DNA of 64,000 nucleotides, from the NCBI GenBank assembly GCA_949987565.1, contig OX465119.1, forward strand, positions 8,984,895 through 9,048,894, written 5' to 3'. The notes below the pieces were generated by a model. That model ran no database searches and was not told the DNA's origin. It saw only the letters and a program-made list of their open reading frames with translations. Origin of the DNA: Luidia sarsii. Taxonomy: Eukaryota; Echinodermata; Asteroidea; Paxillosida; Luidiidae. Below, piece by piece: positions 42,901 through 54,227 of the stretch (the stretch's first letter is position 1; each line of letters begins with the position of its first letter). Made by a program: the position numbers and the translations under genes.

Positions 42901-45900
42901 GCTTCTGACTGGCACCCCCACCCTGGCAAAGACTTTAGTTGACTATTTGGCAAATGTTTGGGAATGGTGCTGGTGGTTATAGGACAACTGGTACAACAAG
43001 TCCAAACTCTGTTTAATTAAAGTTAGGAATATCCGCATCTGGATCCTGACTAAGGAAGAGTATTCATTCTTCATGTTCTTGAGTCAAGAAAAAAAATCCT
43101 ACCCATTCCTAATTTCCTATTTCATGGAACAAATTAGGAAGAATCCATTCCTATCTTTGGAGGGAAATCGTTCCCTGGCCTGGTCAAAATTCTGTTGCCT
43201 TTTTCACACCAAAATCAATCAATTTTTGTTTCCTTTGAATTTGTTGATGCTGCAGTTTCGTCTCCAAAGGAACAGGAGGCAGAGGGGGATGAGAAGAGGG
43301 ATGAGGAAAAGCCTACCGTAGAAGCCCAGCCTGAACCGGACAACACAAGAACAGAGGAGGTAACAGCAGCAGAACAAGGTCAGTAAAACCAGCCCCAGTA
43401 AAGAAATGGCATCATCAGCTCATCAACATCGGTCAAAAGATCAAGGTCAAAAGATTACCACCGTTTGTGTGTTAAACCATTAAACATTCCAAAAGAGAAA
43501 TCCTGCGAAGGTTTTAGCTCAAATGGTAATCTGAGAGTCGAAAAAGGCAAAAAAAACAGTCATGGTTTTCCCCCCCTTCTGTAGTGTGAGAAATAGTATA
43601 TTACTCGCGAGTAATAAACTACTTGTCGATGCTTGAGTGAAGATTTTTCGAGAAGTACAGCAGCCCAGAACATGATGTCCTGACCATAGACACACTGTGT
43701 TAATTAGGAATTTCCTGTGAAAATTTGGAATGTCCGGAAATTGGTCACTTTGGCAATGGTGTACCTGTCCTTTAATGGAGTTGATGGTGAAATGGGTAGA
43801 TCTTACGACCATTCCCACTGGGATTTTGTGGGAGGTGGAAATTTAATTGAGCCGGATGGTTAGCAGGTTAGAGTAACCTAGCTAGCAATGTAATGGCTCA
43901 CACGGGAGGTCATTCAGATGATGATGATGATGTATAAATGAAACCTCTCCCAGTTGCCACCACAAAGGAGGTCGGTCATAGTGCACGCCATGCATGGAGA
44001 AACAGTGCACAGCGCATGGGTGCACTGTGAACATCCACACCCTATATAAAAACGGGCGACAATGTCATGTTGCTCTGAAAAAAAATTCACAGCATTTTCG
44101 GGGCTACGTACGTAACTTGTCCAAATAGATGCAGTCCCTATCCTGTCCCAGATGGTTGCCGTGGTTACAGCTCCCTCCGATCACACACCGCTGTCTACGC
44201 AAATGTAAATCAATGATTGTGCGACAACAATCAATGAATTTTTTTTTTTTCTCATCTTGGAAAACAGAGACTCCTGCTGTTGAGGCACAACCCGAACAAG
44301 AAGCACAAAATGAACAAACGGAAGGTGAGTTTCCCACAATAACTACCACTCAGGCTGATCTGGACTGCTGCATGTACATGTACATGCGCTATGTGTGTAT
44401 CATTTTGGAGTGAAGCCATTTTCTTTAGGCATTTTGCTTTCAGTTATCGCCCTAGTGAGCATATTTTCAGAGCTTTCTTGCTTTCGTCATCTAGGCTTGT
44501 TTCACAAAAAAGGCTGTAAATTAGAGGCTTTTCTATTTTGACCATAATTTTGGCAGTTTTGAGCTCGGTATGTCGCTGTTATATTTCCAATTCATTTCTT
44601 TCTCCCAGAAAGGCAAGTTGTGCCCTTCTCTATTTTCTCTGATTTCAAGTCCTAAATTTGTGCAAAGATCTGTGATAATTCTCTTCATCTTCCTCGTTTG
44701 AGCGGGAAAGGAATTGTTTGGACAAATTTCACGTTTGAAGAAAGCGCCAATGAAGCATCGATCGTTCGGCCTTTACAGACTGCCTGAATGGCGGTAGGGA
44801 AGTAGAATGGACGAAGGTAGCTCTTTCATGAATCAATTGCAACTTGTCTGCAACAGCAACGACCACAACAGAGGGTGGCGATGCACCACCAGCGAACACA
44901 TGTCAGGAGAATGGAGAAATGATACATGAAACGGCAGTTGAACCCGCCATGCCCCAAGACAGTGCTAACGCTCAGGAGGCGGAACAGTCAGCGCAGCAGG
45001 AAACGGCCGTAGAGCCCCAGGAGACGATGATAGAGCCCACGACGGAACCCCAGACGGAGGAGGGTGGGGATGCAGAGAGGCCGACTGCCACGGAAAAGGA
45101 GGAGGGTCATCAAGGTGACTTGCTCAGTTCCATCCTACATGCGGGGGTCGAGGCCAGCATTTTCATCACCATTCGTTCTCTCTCTCACTCTCTCTCCTCT
45201 GCGACTTACACAAACCAAGCCATCTCTGTCTAACGCTGCATCAACTTGCATGAACCATGAACCGCCATCTTCACTGTCATCACACCGCTACCATCAGTGT
45301 ATAGTTTCCAACAGATGTGTCTCTCCAGCCTCTATTCTGCATCTCTAGACATAGTTCTTAGAAGTTCTTAGTTCTGTGGTGCTGTAGAAGTCTTTGTAGC
45401 TCTGTAGAGTAGAGAGTTTGCAGTTTGCTCGCATAGTATAGTTGGCACGGCTCCAAAACGAGTGCGCCATCCCAAGAGGGTGCCAGACAGGAGTAGTTAG
45501 GCTGATAATCCTACACCTTGTTTTTTGGCAAGCCAATTGTGTGTATATTGTTGAGCAGTGTGACATCTATGGTACGATCAAACTCATGGTGGTGGTCTTT
45601 GTTTTGGAATCGTGCCTAATTTCAGAAACAGCCTTCTGGACAGTGTAAAAATGGAAAGTTGGCCGAGCTGATTAACAAAACGAGCATTTTACAACAAAGC
45701 TTTAGATGCAGATTAACCCCACGGTTGATTGAAGTGGTTTTCGGCAGGAATAACAGACAAAAAGACAGTGACACTGACTAACAAACAGGTTTGGAGTTCT
45801 GACCAGGGTATGACAACCCTCAAATACATTGGAAAAGAAACAAAAAGTATTTGTTTTTGCAAGGCAATCTTAGAGAGTTTTCAACCATAATCCCAAAAAT

Positions 45901-48900
45901 CTAATTGTTTTTGGGAGGCCAATGCAGTCCGAACTGCGCATGCCTGAAGCGTGACCTAAGATTGACCTATATAGGAAGCTATACCATGCAACAAACAGCT
46001 TGTATGCTTATTGTGCGCGATCATGTTGTTATGATTACCTTATTGTGTGGCGTTATACATCTGCTCGCATTGAATTGTGGGATGGAATTTTCAATTCTTG
46101 GTAGTATTCACACATGCAGCCCAAGGCAAATAATGGCGCTGATTATTAATTGCGCATTCATACAGTAAGCAAACGAAAATGATAATTTGAAAACTGAAAT
46201 GTGTATTGTGTTTTCTAGTTTCTTGTCCGAAAAGGTCCCTCCCTTTTCAACCCTTCCCACTGCTCTTGAATTTAACCAATACTGCGTTTACCGGTATTTC
46301 CCCCCAAAGAAAGAAAAAGAGATCATCCAAAATGTCAGATAGAAGCCTTAAATCAAATTTTGCACTACCCACCTGCCAAACAATATCTTCATGTCACAAT
46401 CTGAATTTAAATTCAATGTAAGGATTTAAAATTCAGGCCTTTTCCTTTCTTGAGATTTTAGTTGATCAAAGCAGGCAGCACGAAGAGTGTGAGAAAGCTT
46501 GGAGCACAAATATAACCAAACGTATTTATAAGGTACTGTTTCATTAGCAATAATCAAATGAACAATCAATTCGAATTCAGCCGCAGTGAGTTGACTGTGG
46601 TTGCCTTTGTAGCACCATGGCTCACTCTCTTAACTTTGTCAAAACAGATTCCCCTGTTGCCGTAGCAACTGTCTCCCTGGTTGCCCGTCTCAATGTCAGT
46701 TTGCCTTGAATCCTGATGACAAATTTATTCAATTCATATTTCAAATTCAGACGTACGTAACGGCCGATGACTGCATGATTAATGCATCCCATCCTTTGAG
46801 AACTTGCCAGACGGTTGTTAAATATTCATGTACCAGTGTTATAGCTACACCTATTTACTCCTTTCCCTTGCTGTCAAACAATTTTTTTTTTTTTTTCATA
46901 GTTTGTAGAGATGCTTGTTTGCTTGCATAAAGAAAGCCAAAACTCCAAGCATATTCACAGGCACTGTAGATAGCGTTTGCATAAGGAATTTTATGTTAGG
47001 GCTAGATCTTGTCTTGAATAGATTTAGATTTGCACGGAAAATAGTCTTTGGCCTTTGAGAAAGGTCCTGCTAGGATTGAAACGTCAGGCACTCCTAATTT
47101 TTGATGATTGCTTTTTAGTCATTTTATTTAGTGGGCAGTTTGCAGCATTTTGACACATACTGTGGAAAATAATGTGTCATAGCACATAAGTGGGTGCATG
47201 CTGGCAAATATTTGAAACATTTCATAAAATCTAGTTGGAAAAAAAAGAAAGATAAAATGGCAAGGGAATTTTGACCGGACCAGGGCATAAACTTGAGGCT
47301 TCTGGCTTAAAGTTCCTAGCATTCTTACTACCTGAGCTGGCCAGCCCTTATAGTTGGAGGCCTTCCTAAAATAGTCAACAATCCTTTTGGGAAATTCAGA
47401 TCTGCGCCATTCTTAAAATATCTTTCTGTCATTCCTTAATTGTAGACAACAAACAATTTCATTTGCTTAATTGATGGCATTAGTTTTGAGTACCGGTATA
47501 CATGTACATGTGAGGTTCAGTATTAAAAAAATTGGCGACAAAAGTTTTTGAACGAGAAATTTGAACGGGTTAAATAATATCAAAATGTGAATTATGATAA
47601 TTAATTGGATGGTTTATTAAAATCATCAAATTACAGCACCACATTGTTAGCAATGGAGCATAGCATTCAGCAATGAAAAAAAAACGTATTTAAAGGTAGA
47701 ATTGGACAATTAAATTTGATCCACTGGCTGACAGACAAAGCAGCCATTCTGTGGTTAATCGCTGCTTGCAATGAGCTGGCAATTTGAATTCTCTTTACAG
47801 ATGGCAAAGCCGTATGGCTTTCCAGCGGCACGCCTTTCACGTTGCTAGGAATTTGATGGCGTCAGCTATTTATCCTTTGGGGCTGTTGACTAACACAATA
47901 CACATGGCTGTTGTTTCTTTGTGTTTGCGCCCCCTTACCATTTGCCAGACCTACCGCGCCATTCCATACACTCACAGTTCTCAAGAAAACGCCTTTTGTC
48001 TTTTTTCCCCATCATCCACTAACAAAAATTATTTTTAGCGGCTGTCAGATAAGTTCTTTCTTCAGAAATTTGATCAGGAGTTTTGGATTTTTTTTTTTGA
48101 GTGGGGTAATAGAATTTGGAGTTATTTCTATGAAGATTGGAGGATATCTGCAGCGGTTGTATTTCTGCTTTATGCAATAAAAGGAAGAAGATTCTCCATG
48201 GCGTTGACGGATCAGGCATTATAAATTCGCGCAATACCATGATATTTCACACAAACCTTAAAAATGAAAATGATGATGATCCTTGTTTTCTGGAGCACAT
48301 AATTATCACAATCATAGATGTCTGTATTATGTGCTTTATGTTTTTTTTTCAGAAATACTGGAGTAACCAGTAACTCCGTCCCAAAACAAATGTGTTACAT
48401 GGTGTCAATGAAAACCTGTCTCCTGACCATGGGCAGAGTACACACTGCCCGAAACGTTGAGTTTCCGGCTCTTTGGAGCCACACTCCTTCTCAAAAGAGA
48501 AATGATACATGGCGCTTTCACATACCTTCCACTTGAATTGGTGTTGTGTGAGAATGCCTTTAGATTCTACATATCAGACAGTGTTGATGATGTCTGTAAA
48601 ATGTAAATGAGGGAATACAATCATAATAATAAGACCATCAATTGTAATACCAATTTAACACTTGAGTTGATCACCATCATAGTAATCTTTAAATATTGTT
48701 AACTTTGAGAAAATGCAGAAAATTAAGATTGAAGAATCTCCTTAAAATTGATACAGTAAGAGATCATAAATGATCGACTGGAAATGTGTAGGAAACACAC
48801 AGCTGACAGATAAGGGAAAACAGATTTTTAGGGGTTAATTTTGTTTCATATTCTATGGATATTGTATTGCTGAATTTGAATCAAAGAATTTTCATCTAGA

Positions 48901-49278
48901 AATGTACAAGTTATTGACAAAATCATAGGAATATGAAGGATGTTTTTTGACAGTGTCTGAATTTTCTAAATGAAATTTTCCTTCCTGAAAAGGACCCCTC
49001 AACAAACAACAAAATACACCATGGAGTGCAGGAGTGGTTATAAAAGTGCATGAAAGATTGTGATTTGTTGTGCTTTGCTATTATAATAATTCTTTGCTCA
49101 TGATTCACATTCAGTTTTGCTATCCGATGGACTTTGTTCAGAATGCCAAGCAAGTTTTCTTTGCTTCAGCAGATACCCACCCTTTATAGGACAAACTATA
49201 CATTAACGTTTGTTCTCTCTTTCTGTTATCCACCCAGCCGAGAATATGGACGCAGCTAAGCCCGCAGAGGAGGAGTAA
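33779..49278 (+). CDS. Five-exon gene for a 220-residue acidic protein with lipidation-type MGC N terminus
   Basis: Joining 33779-33962, 43256-43378, 44268-44324, 44857-45114 and 49238-49278 gives 663 nt: 220 codons plus TAA. All introns are phase 1 and GT-AG. An in-frame TGA at 33752 precedes the ATG. The protein begins MGCSGS, which fits N-myristoylation of Gly2 with a possible palmitoylated Cys3, then is rich in E, Q, P, A and T with almost no hydrophobic stretch, so it is probably disordered and attached to the inner face of membranes. A VEAQPE-like motif recurs in exons 2, 3 and 4 (TVEAQPE, AVEAQPE, TAVEPQE). I do not recognise the family. BASP1-like and ERICH5-like vertebrate proteins share the layout (lipidated N terminus, acidic tail), but this is resemblance of composition, not demonstrated homology. 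Confidence 0.8.
34185..34490. mobile_element. SINE-2 copies, opposed
   Basis: A minus-oriented head (CAGTTCAGGTTGGATTCGAA, CCCATGACTCCTGCTTTCTA) and minus body (GGAGAATGTAATTCATTGAG) precede a forward body (CATCAGGCATTGAAGAAAGC, CATTGAGCAGGGCAAACCCT). Confidence 0.55.
34717..34885. mobile_element. Family A element copy
   Basis: GGAAGGTTTGCGGTGACACT is followed by GAGCCGGTAACTCAATGTTT and TCTGCCTGTCGTCAGGAGAC, then the inverted CACACTGCCCGAAACATGAG. It lies in intron 1 of the acidic-protein gene. Confidence 0.65.
36035..36300. mobile_element. SINE-2 copies, opposed
   Basis: AAGGAGAATGTAATACAATG and TGATGTGATAAACACCG are reverse-oriented. ACCAGCTCGGTACAAAGCGG and GGGTTCGAATCCCGCCTGAG are a forward head with perfect B box, followed by CACTCAGTGTTTATCACGTC. 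Confidence 0.62.
38150..38345 (+). mobile_element. SINE-1 copy
   Basis: GGGGGTGTGATCCCTAGAGA, ATGCTTCTGACTGGCGCCCC, CAAAGACCAGTTGACTATTC and GCTGGAACGTTAATCCAGAG, then CCTCGTCCCGGTCCACTCAA, in which the B box has been deleted. Confidence 0.68.
39050..39260. mobile_element. Family B foldback element
   Basis: TAGCAGGAGCTTTCTCAAAG, TTTGAGAAAGTCCTGCTACT and TTGAAATGCCAGGCCCTCCT are followed by the right flank TTTTAATCAGTTAGCAGTTT. A second diverged right arm (CATCAGGCCCTCTACTTTTT) follows at once. Confidence 0.68.
40240..40570. repeat. Diverged family C copy
   Basis: Contains AGTCCAGTGGAAACG near 40258 and AGTCCAGTGGAAATG near 40546 in direct orientation, with CTCGGTTA words between them (TCTCGGTTAAATTTGACC, CTCGGTTACTTTAACC). 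It lies in intron 1 of the acidic-protein gene. Confidence 0.5.
41255..41748. mobile_element. MITE-like element, GCACTGGACTTTTTT family (family C), interrupted
   Basis: The left end CCGCACTGGACTTTTTTA and the right end TAAAAAAGTCCAGTACG are inverted repeats. Internal words (CGGTTAAA, CTCCCAGGTAAC, AGTCCAGTG) are shared with copies at 4330-4835, 25705-26740 and 40240-40570. A second element is inserted at 41303-41452. Confidence 0.6.
41299..41456. mobile_element. 150-bp TTAA-flanked MITE (piggyBac-like ends) nested in family C
   Basis: TTAA at 41299 and 41453 flank CTCTTTCCGTACGG at one end and CCGTAGTGAAAGAG at the other, which are imperfect inverted repeats. Removing 41303-41456 restores CCATTTTAAGTCCAGTG, the exact complement of CACTGGACTTAAAATGG seen at 4378 and 4573. 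The pyrimidine start is the piggyBac pattern. Confidence 0.78.
43256..43378 (+). CDS. Acidic MGC protein, exon 2
   Basis: 123 nt, 41 codons in phase 1: VSSPKEQEAEGDEKRDEEKP then TVEAQPEPDN and onward to AAEQ-G|gtcagt. Acceptor is ATGCTGCAG. Highly acidic. It follows an intron of about 9.3 kb. Confidence 0.8.
44268..44324 (+). CDS. Acidic MGC protein, exon 3
   Basis: 57 nt, 19 codons in phase 1: ETPAVEAQPEQEAQNEQTE then G|gtgagt. Acceptor follows a T-run (TTTTTTTCTCATCTTGGAAAACAG). It contains the AVEAQPE motif shared with exon 2. Because it is 1-1 symmetric it could be a cassette exon. Confidence 0.78.
44857..45114 (+). CDS. Acidic MGC protein, exon 4
   Basis: 258 nt, 86 codons in phase 1, from ATTTTEGGDAPPANT to TEKEEGHQ-G|gtgact. 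Acceptor is GTCTGCAACAG. It contains ETAVEPAMP and ETAVEPQETMIEPTTEP, extending the VEAQPE-type repeat. It has the only cysteine outside the N terminus that I see. Confidence 0.78.
47045..47150. mobile_element. Family B element, right half
   Basis: TTTGAGAAAGGTCCTGCTAG, GATTGAAACGTCAGGCACTC and TTTTTAGTCATTTTATTTAG followed by GCAGTTTGCAGC match the right arm and flank. Confidence 0.68.
48395..48537. mobile_element. Family A element copy, reverse orientation
   Basis: CTCCTGACCATGGGCAGAGT, CACACTGCCCGAAACGTTGA and GGCTCTTTGGAGCCACACTC match the right half of the family, ending in CCTTCCACTTGAATTG. Located in intron 4 of the acidic-protein gene. Confidence 0.65.
49238..49278 (+). CDS. Acidic MGC protein, exon 5 and stop codon
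   Basis: 41 nt completing codon G|CC, then AENMDAAKPAEEE and TAA. The acceptor is TCTGTTATCCACCCAG. The KPAEEE tail matches the acidic character of the other exons and the frame fits phase 1 exactly, which supports this as the last coding exon. Confidence 0.78.
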
Positions 49279-51127
49279 CCGAACAACAAGCAACCAAACC
49301 AAACCAGCTCGTGTCTATACATAATTATATATGTAAATACATGCGATCCAATGGACTGTATATATTTTCAGTACGGTTAATTAAAATCAATAATTTGATT
49401 AAAACTTGCAAAATAACGAATCTGGAGCCGTATTACAAGACCCGACAAAGTATGGGACTCATTTTGAAGAGGTCGATGGATTTGAAATCCCTGCGAATTG
49501 GCTGATGAGCTTGCTCCAGGCCTTACAAGAAAATCAAGAAAATCGTTGTGGATGTGGGGATTGAAACAAATGCGGGCCGATGGTCATGATGATAGTTTCT
49601 TGTGATGAGCATCAGAAATCTGAGTCCCTTATTATGGGTGATTAAGTGATACATTGTAAGGGTCTGTGAAATCCACCCCAGGTCTAGTGAAAGATTTTCT
49701 ATTCTATTTTCACAAATTGTTGAAAAGTACCACGTCAGTTTTCCTTTCTTTAAAGAAATATCCACAATCATTGTTAAATATTGTTGTCATTTCACGTTTG
49801 GTACAATGATAAATTTCATAGAAGTCATGACCATAATGGACCACTCATTGCTGGTCGCCGACCACTCAGTGCACAAAGTAGCCTTTAGACAGTAACCTTG
49901 AAATATATTTTCAACCGGTGGCTTTTCTCAGTGTGACCACGAAAATCAGCCAACATGTTCAGTATTGATTAAAATAGCAGAAACCCTCAAAATATTTATC
50001 AATTTCCAGGTCAATGATTTGTGAATATGAGTATCTCAAAAATGAGAGAAAACAAACCCTCACCATAGCAACCGCTTGAGTATAATTATTATAGTCTGGT
50101 GCCTCTGTGTCATACATTCCCCTAGAAAACTGTACAGGTACCCAACCATTTCTTCAACTCTTGTGATAATACAGAGTACATGACAATGTAACATAAAAGT
50201 AGTAGATTTGAAGGGGACAAATCAAACAATGTAAAAAGGCGACTGATTTGTGTGTCTGTGAAGTTTATTTGAATATTTGGTAGGCATTTGAAAACAGCAA
50301 CAAGAAACAGTCAGCTGACTGGTGCATGTCTATTGCTCTCTGCAATTAGATTTGTTCCAGTTCTTTGGCTGTTTCTTTGCTGCGTTTGTAATTGCGTTTG
50401 GTCCTTTTTCTGGCTCTATAAATATATAGTTCAGATTTGATTAAATTCACTTGAAATCTACACATCTGCCAAATCAGTTGCCTTTTTATCTTTGTATGAA
50501 ACATCCTGTAATAATGTTTGAACAATCTTATGCTCGCAAAAAGTGCACTTAATTGTTTCTATAGCCTATATGAAAGCAGTTCAAATAGACTGAAAAGTGA
50601 ATCTGGTGCATTCTGGGAAATACAACAAATTCGGTCACTAAATTGTGTAAAATGAGGCTTGATAATCTTTGATTACACTTTTCAAACTTTTTTTTACATT
50701 TTTTATGCTTGTATAAATCACGATGATCATTTTGTTGTACAAACTCAAAATCTCGGCAAAATATTTTAGTACACATTCCTGATATATCTTTCTATTTAAG
50801 ACCCAAAACACCGAAGTTAGTAAGTTTTTGTTGAGCTTGAAATTAATTGTTGATATTAAACAATCCAAGTTTGTAGAATTGATACAGGCTGTATCATACA
50901 AACTGATGAATTCAGTTAATATTTTTCTTAAATTTTTCATTCTTGATTTTATTTAAGATTTTGATTCAGTTTTCTGTAGAAACCAAGTTGAAAATGATGA
51001 AATGTACATTTTTGAACAAAAAAGTATCATGAAAATATATGACAGATTTGCAACTCTTTCTTAAACGTGGTGAAGTCAATTTTGATTTTATTCTCACTCC
51101 AATAGGAATTTCTGTTGAAATGTATTT

Positions 51128-51208
51128 GCAGCTGGAGTCTTGTGCAAGTCTATGGAAGCTACATGCTAGCAGCTGCAGTTGGTTTCCATAGACTTGTGCA
51201 CTATTGCT
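51128..51208. other. Hairpin-forming inverted repeat in the putative 3' UTR
   Basis: CAAGTCTATGGAA (51145-51157) pairs perfectly with TTCCATAGACTTG (51184-51196), with a 26-nt loop, and the stem extends a few wobble pairs outward. It could be a small foldback or a miRNA-like hairpin. No mature product can be claimed. Confidence 0.4.
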
Positions 51209-52967
51209 AGCCACAACCGATGACACCAAGTGCTGATTGTATAAACAAAATTATCAGGCTGTAATTTCTCAAAAACAATAGCTACAGTGAGTTACTTTTT
51301 TTCATCTAAAACTATGAGAGAAGGACAAGAAAGGCATTGTTTGAACAAAAGTACATTTTCTGGTCTGGGAAAACCCTTTATGGTCCTTTTGACATACATA
51401 ATAGAATTTGTATGTTTGGCTCTGAATAAGTAATTGGATGATTTTGATGAGACATAGAAAATTATATAATATTGGACAAGAAGCTTATCCGCGACATTTT
51501 GAGCCCGGACCAGTAGGACATTTCTCAATTTCAGGCAACATGAAGCAATCCCTCAATTTGTGACCATCTTACTAGACTAAGAAAGCAGTTTGTAACATTG
51601 TACACAAAGTAGTAACTTATCATAATAAGGTGTTTTCCCAGACCATGGTATCAGCCTTTTATAATTTTTTACTAGTGATAACTTTTGGATATTCACCAGA
51701 TTTTCTAACTTGAGTCTTTGATTTGAATCTCGATTAACAGCTTGTTTTTATTGTCCACTGTTGACCTTGTGTAGATAGCTTCAAATTACTCATGAAATAT
51801 TCATAGCCTCCTTCTGATTTACAATTTTAAAACCTGGCATTGAGACACGATCATGATTTTTCACCACGTCCTTCCCCGAATCCTAATTAATTTATGAACA
51901 GATTATGACTTCCTCTGTCCCACAGCCATGAAAGAGACAGTGTATTTGTTTGTTCAAGAAGTCGCCCAATAAATGAGTGACTTTGCCGGAGAGCATGGCC
52001 TTTTATATCACTGCATTGAATAATCATTAACCAGGTAGTCACCATGGTCATTAGTCTCCCCGTTACCACAGCGAAATAAGTTCCTAACATCACTTGCAGT
52101 GATAAGGCAGATGCATTATTTGTTATAGATCAGCACAGTCAGCACTTGAAGCACAGGCAAAATGTTGCAAACTATACATGTACTTGCCAACTGAAAAACA
52201 AAAATAACAAAAAAGCAAGGATGATAGAGGAACTGTAAGTGTCTGTGAGCCTCTATAAGTACATGTATATAAATCTTTAAAAAGCATCTGTGTTATGCTG
52301 TACCTGTTTACCATGGGAAATTTGTCTTAAGCCTATAAATAAAGAACCTGAATATCATACAGTAATTGAGTCCATAAGGGTATATTTTAGGCATGTAATT
52401 TCTTGCTACGAGATACTTATCTCAGAGCAAGGCAAAGTGCCTTCAAGGCAAAGAACAACGCATGCATGTAAACAGCTAGAAACCCTATTTTGTTTTTTAA
52501 TTCTGGTCATCTGTGGTTGTTTATATGAGCGCAAGTAAAACTGATTGCACACGAAGATCAAATAATTATGTGGTGTAAGATTGTACGTGCTATGGACACT
52601 CATCTTCAACAATTTCTGAATCTCAAAAGATGATTCCTTGTTTAAATACTAACATGTTTTGGGATTTTGTTTTATTTAATAATCGGAAATGAAAACAAGG
52701 TTTGGAGAATCTTTTCTAAGAATGTTTGTATCCCTTGCATTATGAATTCTAGGTGATTCTTTTAAAGAAAAAAAATAAAAGTAGAATTCTGAATCCCCCT
52801 ATCGAGAAAAATACGTATTAGATCTGAAACGGAAAGACAAAATGTTTTAATATAATTCAAAACTCGGTTGTAAATAGTCAGGCATTATAAATCACTCTCC
52901 GTCCCAACCTTTTGTTTTTGTTTTCTGTACAGTTCATTTTCTGTCCAATGTGTGTGACTGTAATCTT

Positions 52968-52973
52968 AATAAA
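52968..52973 (+). terminator. Candidate poly(A) signal AATAAA
   Basis: AATAAA with a downstream GT/T-rich element about 35 bp later, at the edge of the repeat-poor region. It is the most 3' plausible signal before the duplicated block at 53146. Confidence 0.4.
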
Positions 52974-53693
52974 AATGCACTCCAGAAACCCAATGGATAT
53001 GGTTGGTTTGTACTTTCTTCAGTTTTGCCAAATCCTACCGAGTATATGTGACCAGCTCCACAAAAATTGGTATTATGTGCCAAAAAGTTTAGTTATATAC
53101 ATAGCTCATAGCTGAATTGGATACACACAAGCTTTAATTTTGTATAGGTTTGAACTCATGGCATTTTGCATTCTGGAGAATATTTGCATATATATTCATA
53201 ATTATTGTATAATTTTTACGAAAGTGCTTTCAGAGATACAGCCCTTTAAACATATTCAAGTGGAAAAGGACATTTTCAAAAAAAACTCTTAAATGCCCTA
53301 GCGACAGTTATGTTCATTTGAAGCTATCTTAGTAAACAAAAAAAGAAAGTATTTATATGATAGAAGCCAATAACCCCCCCCCCCCAAAAAAAAAATCACA
53401 ATGTGAACCTGTTTTCACCCTCTCCACATAGGCCTACACGTTATAGCATAGCGTCCCATAATACCATTTTTCGCAGAGCAGGTCACATAATTATATAGTC
53501 CCCAGAATTTGACTATCATTCTGGAGGTCTAATGATGAAATGAGTTGGTCGGCTAATTGGCCATGATCTTTTGATGCTTCAAAAACAGCTGAAAATCCAA
53601 CATGTGCAGGTCGGCTTGCATCCTAGGGACGATCAGTGAGCCTTGGCACTCAAGCAATGGCAGTAATACCAACTATTCATCACCGCCAACGTG

Positions 53694-54222
53694 AGGCCTT
53701 CCACACTATGAACGTCCGATCCGTGTCAAAATCTACACGGGTCCGACCCGTGTCAAATTCTTAAAATTTCAACACGGGTCACTTGCAATCCGTTTTCACA
53801 CTTCTCACTGCAACACTGGAATATGCTCAACACGTGCAATGTTTCGACTTGTGTATTGTGCGATCTTTTCACACTAAACATGGGATCACTCTTTCAATAT
53901 GGATAAGCCCTATACAATCAGAAAATCCCCCTTGCTATATAACAACACTGATGCTGCCACGCATGCACTCGGCCATTACACGGGTCGAATTCAAACCAGA
54001 GGTGTTCACACTACGGCTTTCAACACATGTCAGACGTCTCAACACGGGTTGACCTCTCTCAACCCACCTCCCAAGCCGGGTTGGTTTCAACACGTGTCAA
54101 TTGCACTGTATACGGGTCACTATAATGCCGTGTTGAAATTGTGTAGTTTGAAAAGCTCAGTCTAGTTTACATGGGTCCGACCTGTGTCCAACACATAGAT
54201 TTTTCGCAGTGCGAAAAGGCCT
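53694..54222. mobile_element. MITE-like element rich in ACACGGGTC words, copy 1
   Basis: AGGCCTTCCACACT at the left and AGTGCGAAAAGGCCT at the right are imperfect inverted ends. The 529-bp interior holds many ACACGGGTC, GACCCGTGT, AACACGTG and TTCACACT words in both orientations. No clear target duplication was identified. Confidence 0.5.
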
Positions 54223-54227
54223 ATTGT

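Larger units (their letters stand above)
34000..43255 (+). other. Intron 1 of the acidic-protein gene
   Basis: This 9.3-kb intron holds family A (34717), SINE-2 (34185, 36035), SINE-1 (38150, and a fragment near 42890), family B (39050, 41750) and family C (40240, 41255) insertions. I found no further 1-1 symmetric exon in the same frame. Stretches 36300-38100 and 42000-42880 show nothing recognisable. Confidence 0.55.
49279..52990 (+). other. Probable long 3' UTR of the acidic MGC protein gene
   Basis: No credible exon and few recognisable repeats occur between the stop codon and an AATAAA at 52968, which is followed by a T/G-rich stretch (GGTTGGTTTGTACTTTC). Other AATAAA words (for example 52338) could give shorter forms. 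This repeat-poor 3.7 kb contrasts with the repeat-dense introns. Whether it is one exon is inference. Confidence 0.45.

Noticed and set aside
46640..46700. Possible extra exon of the acidic-protein gene (DSPVAVATVSLV after AAAACAG)
   Set aside because: It opens in the right phase, but no phase-1 donor follows before a stop, and composition is hydrophobic, unlike the protein.
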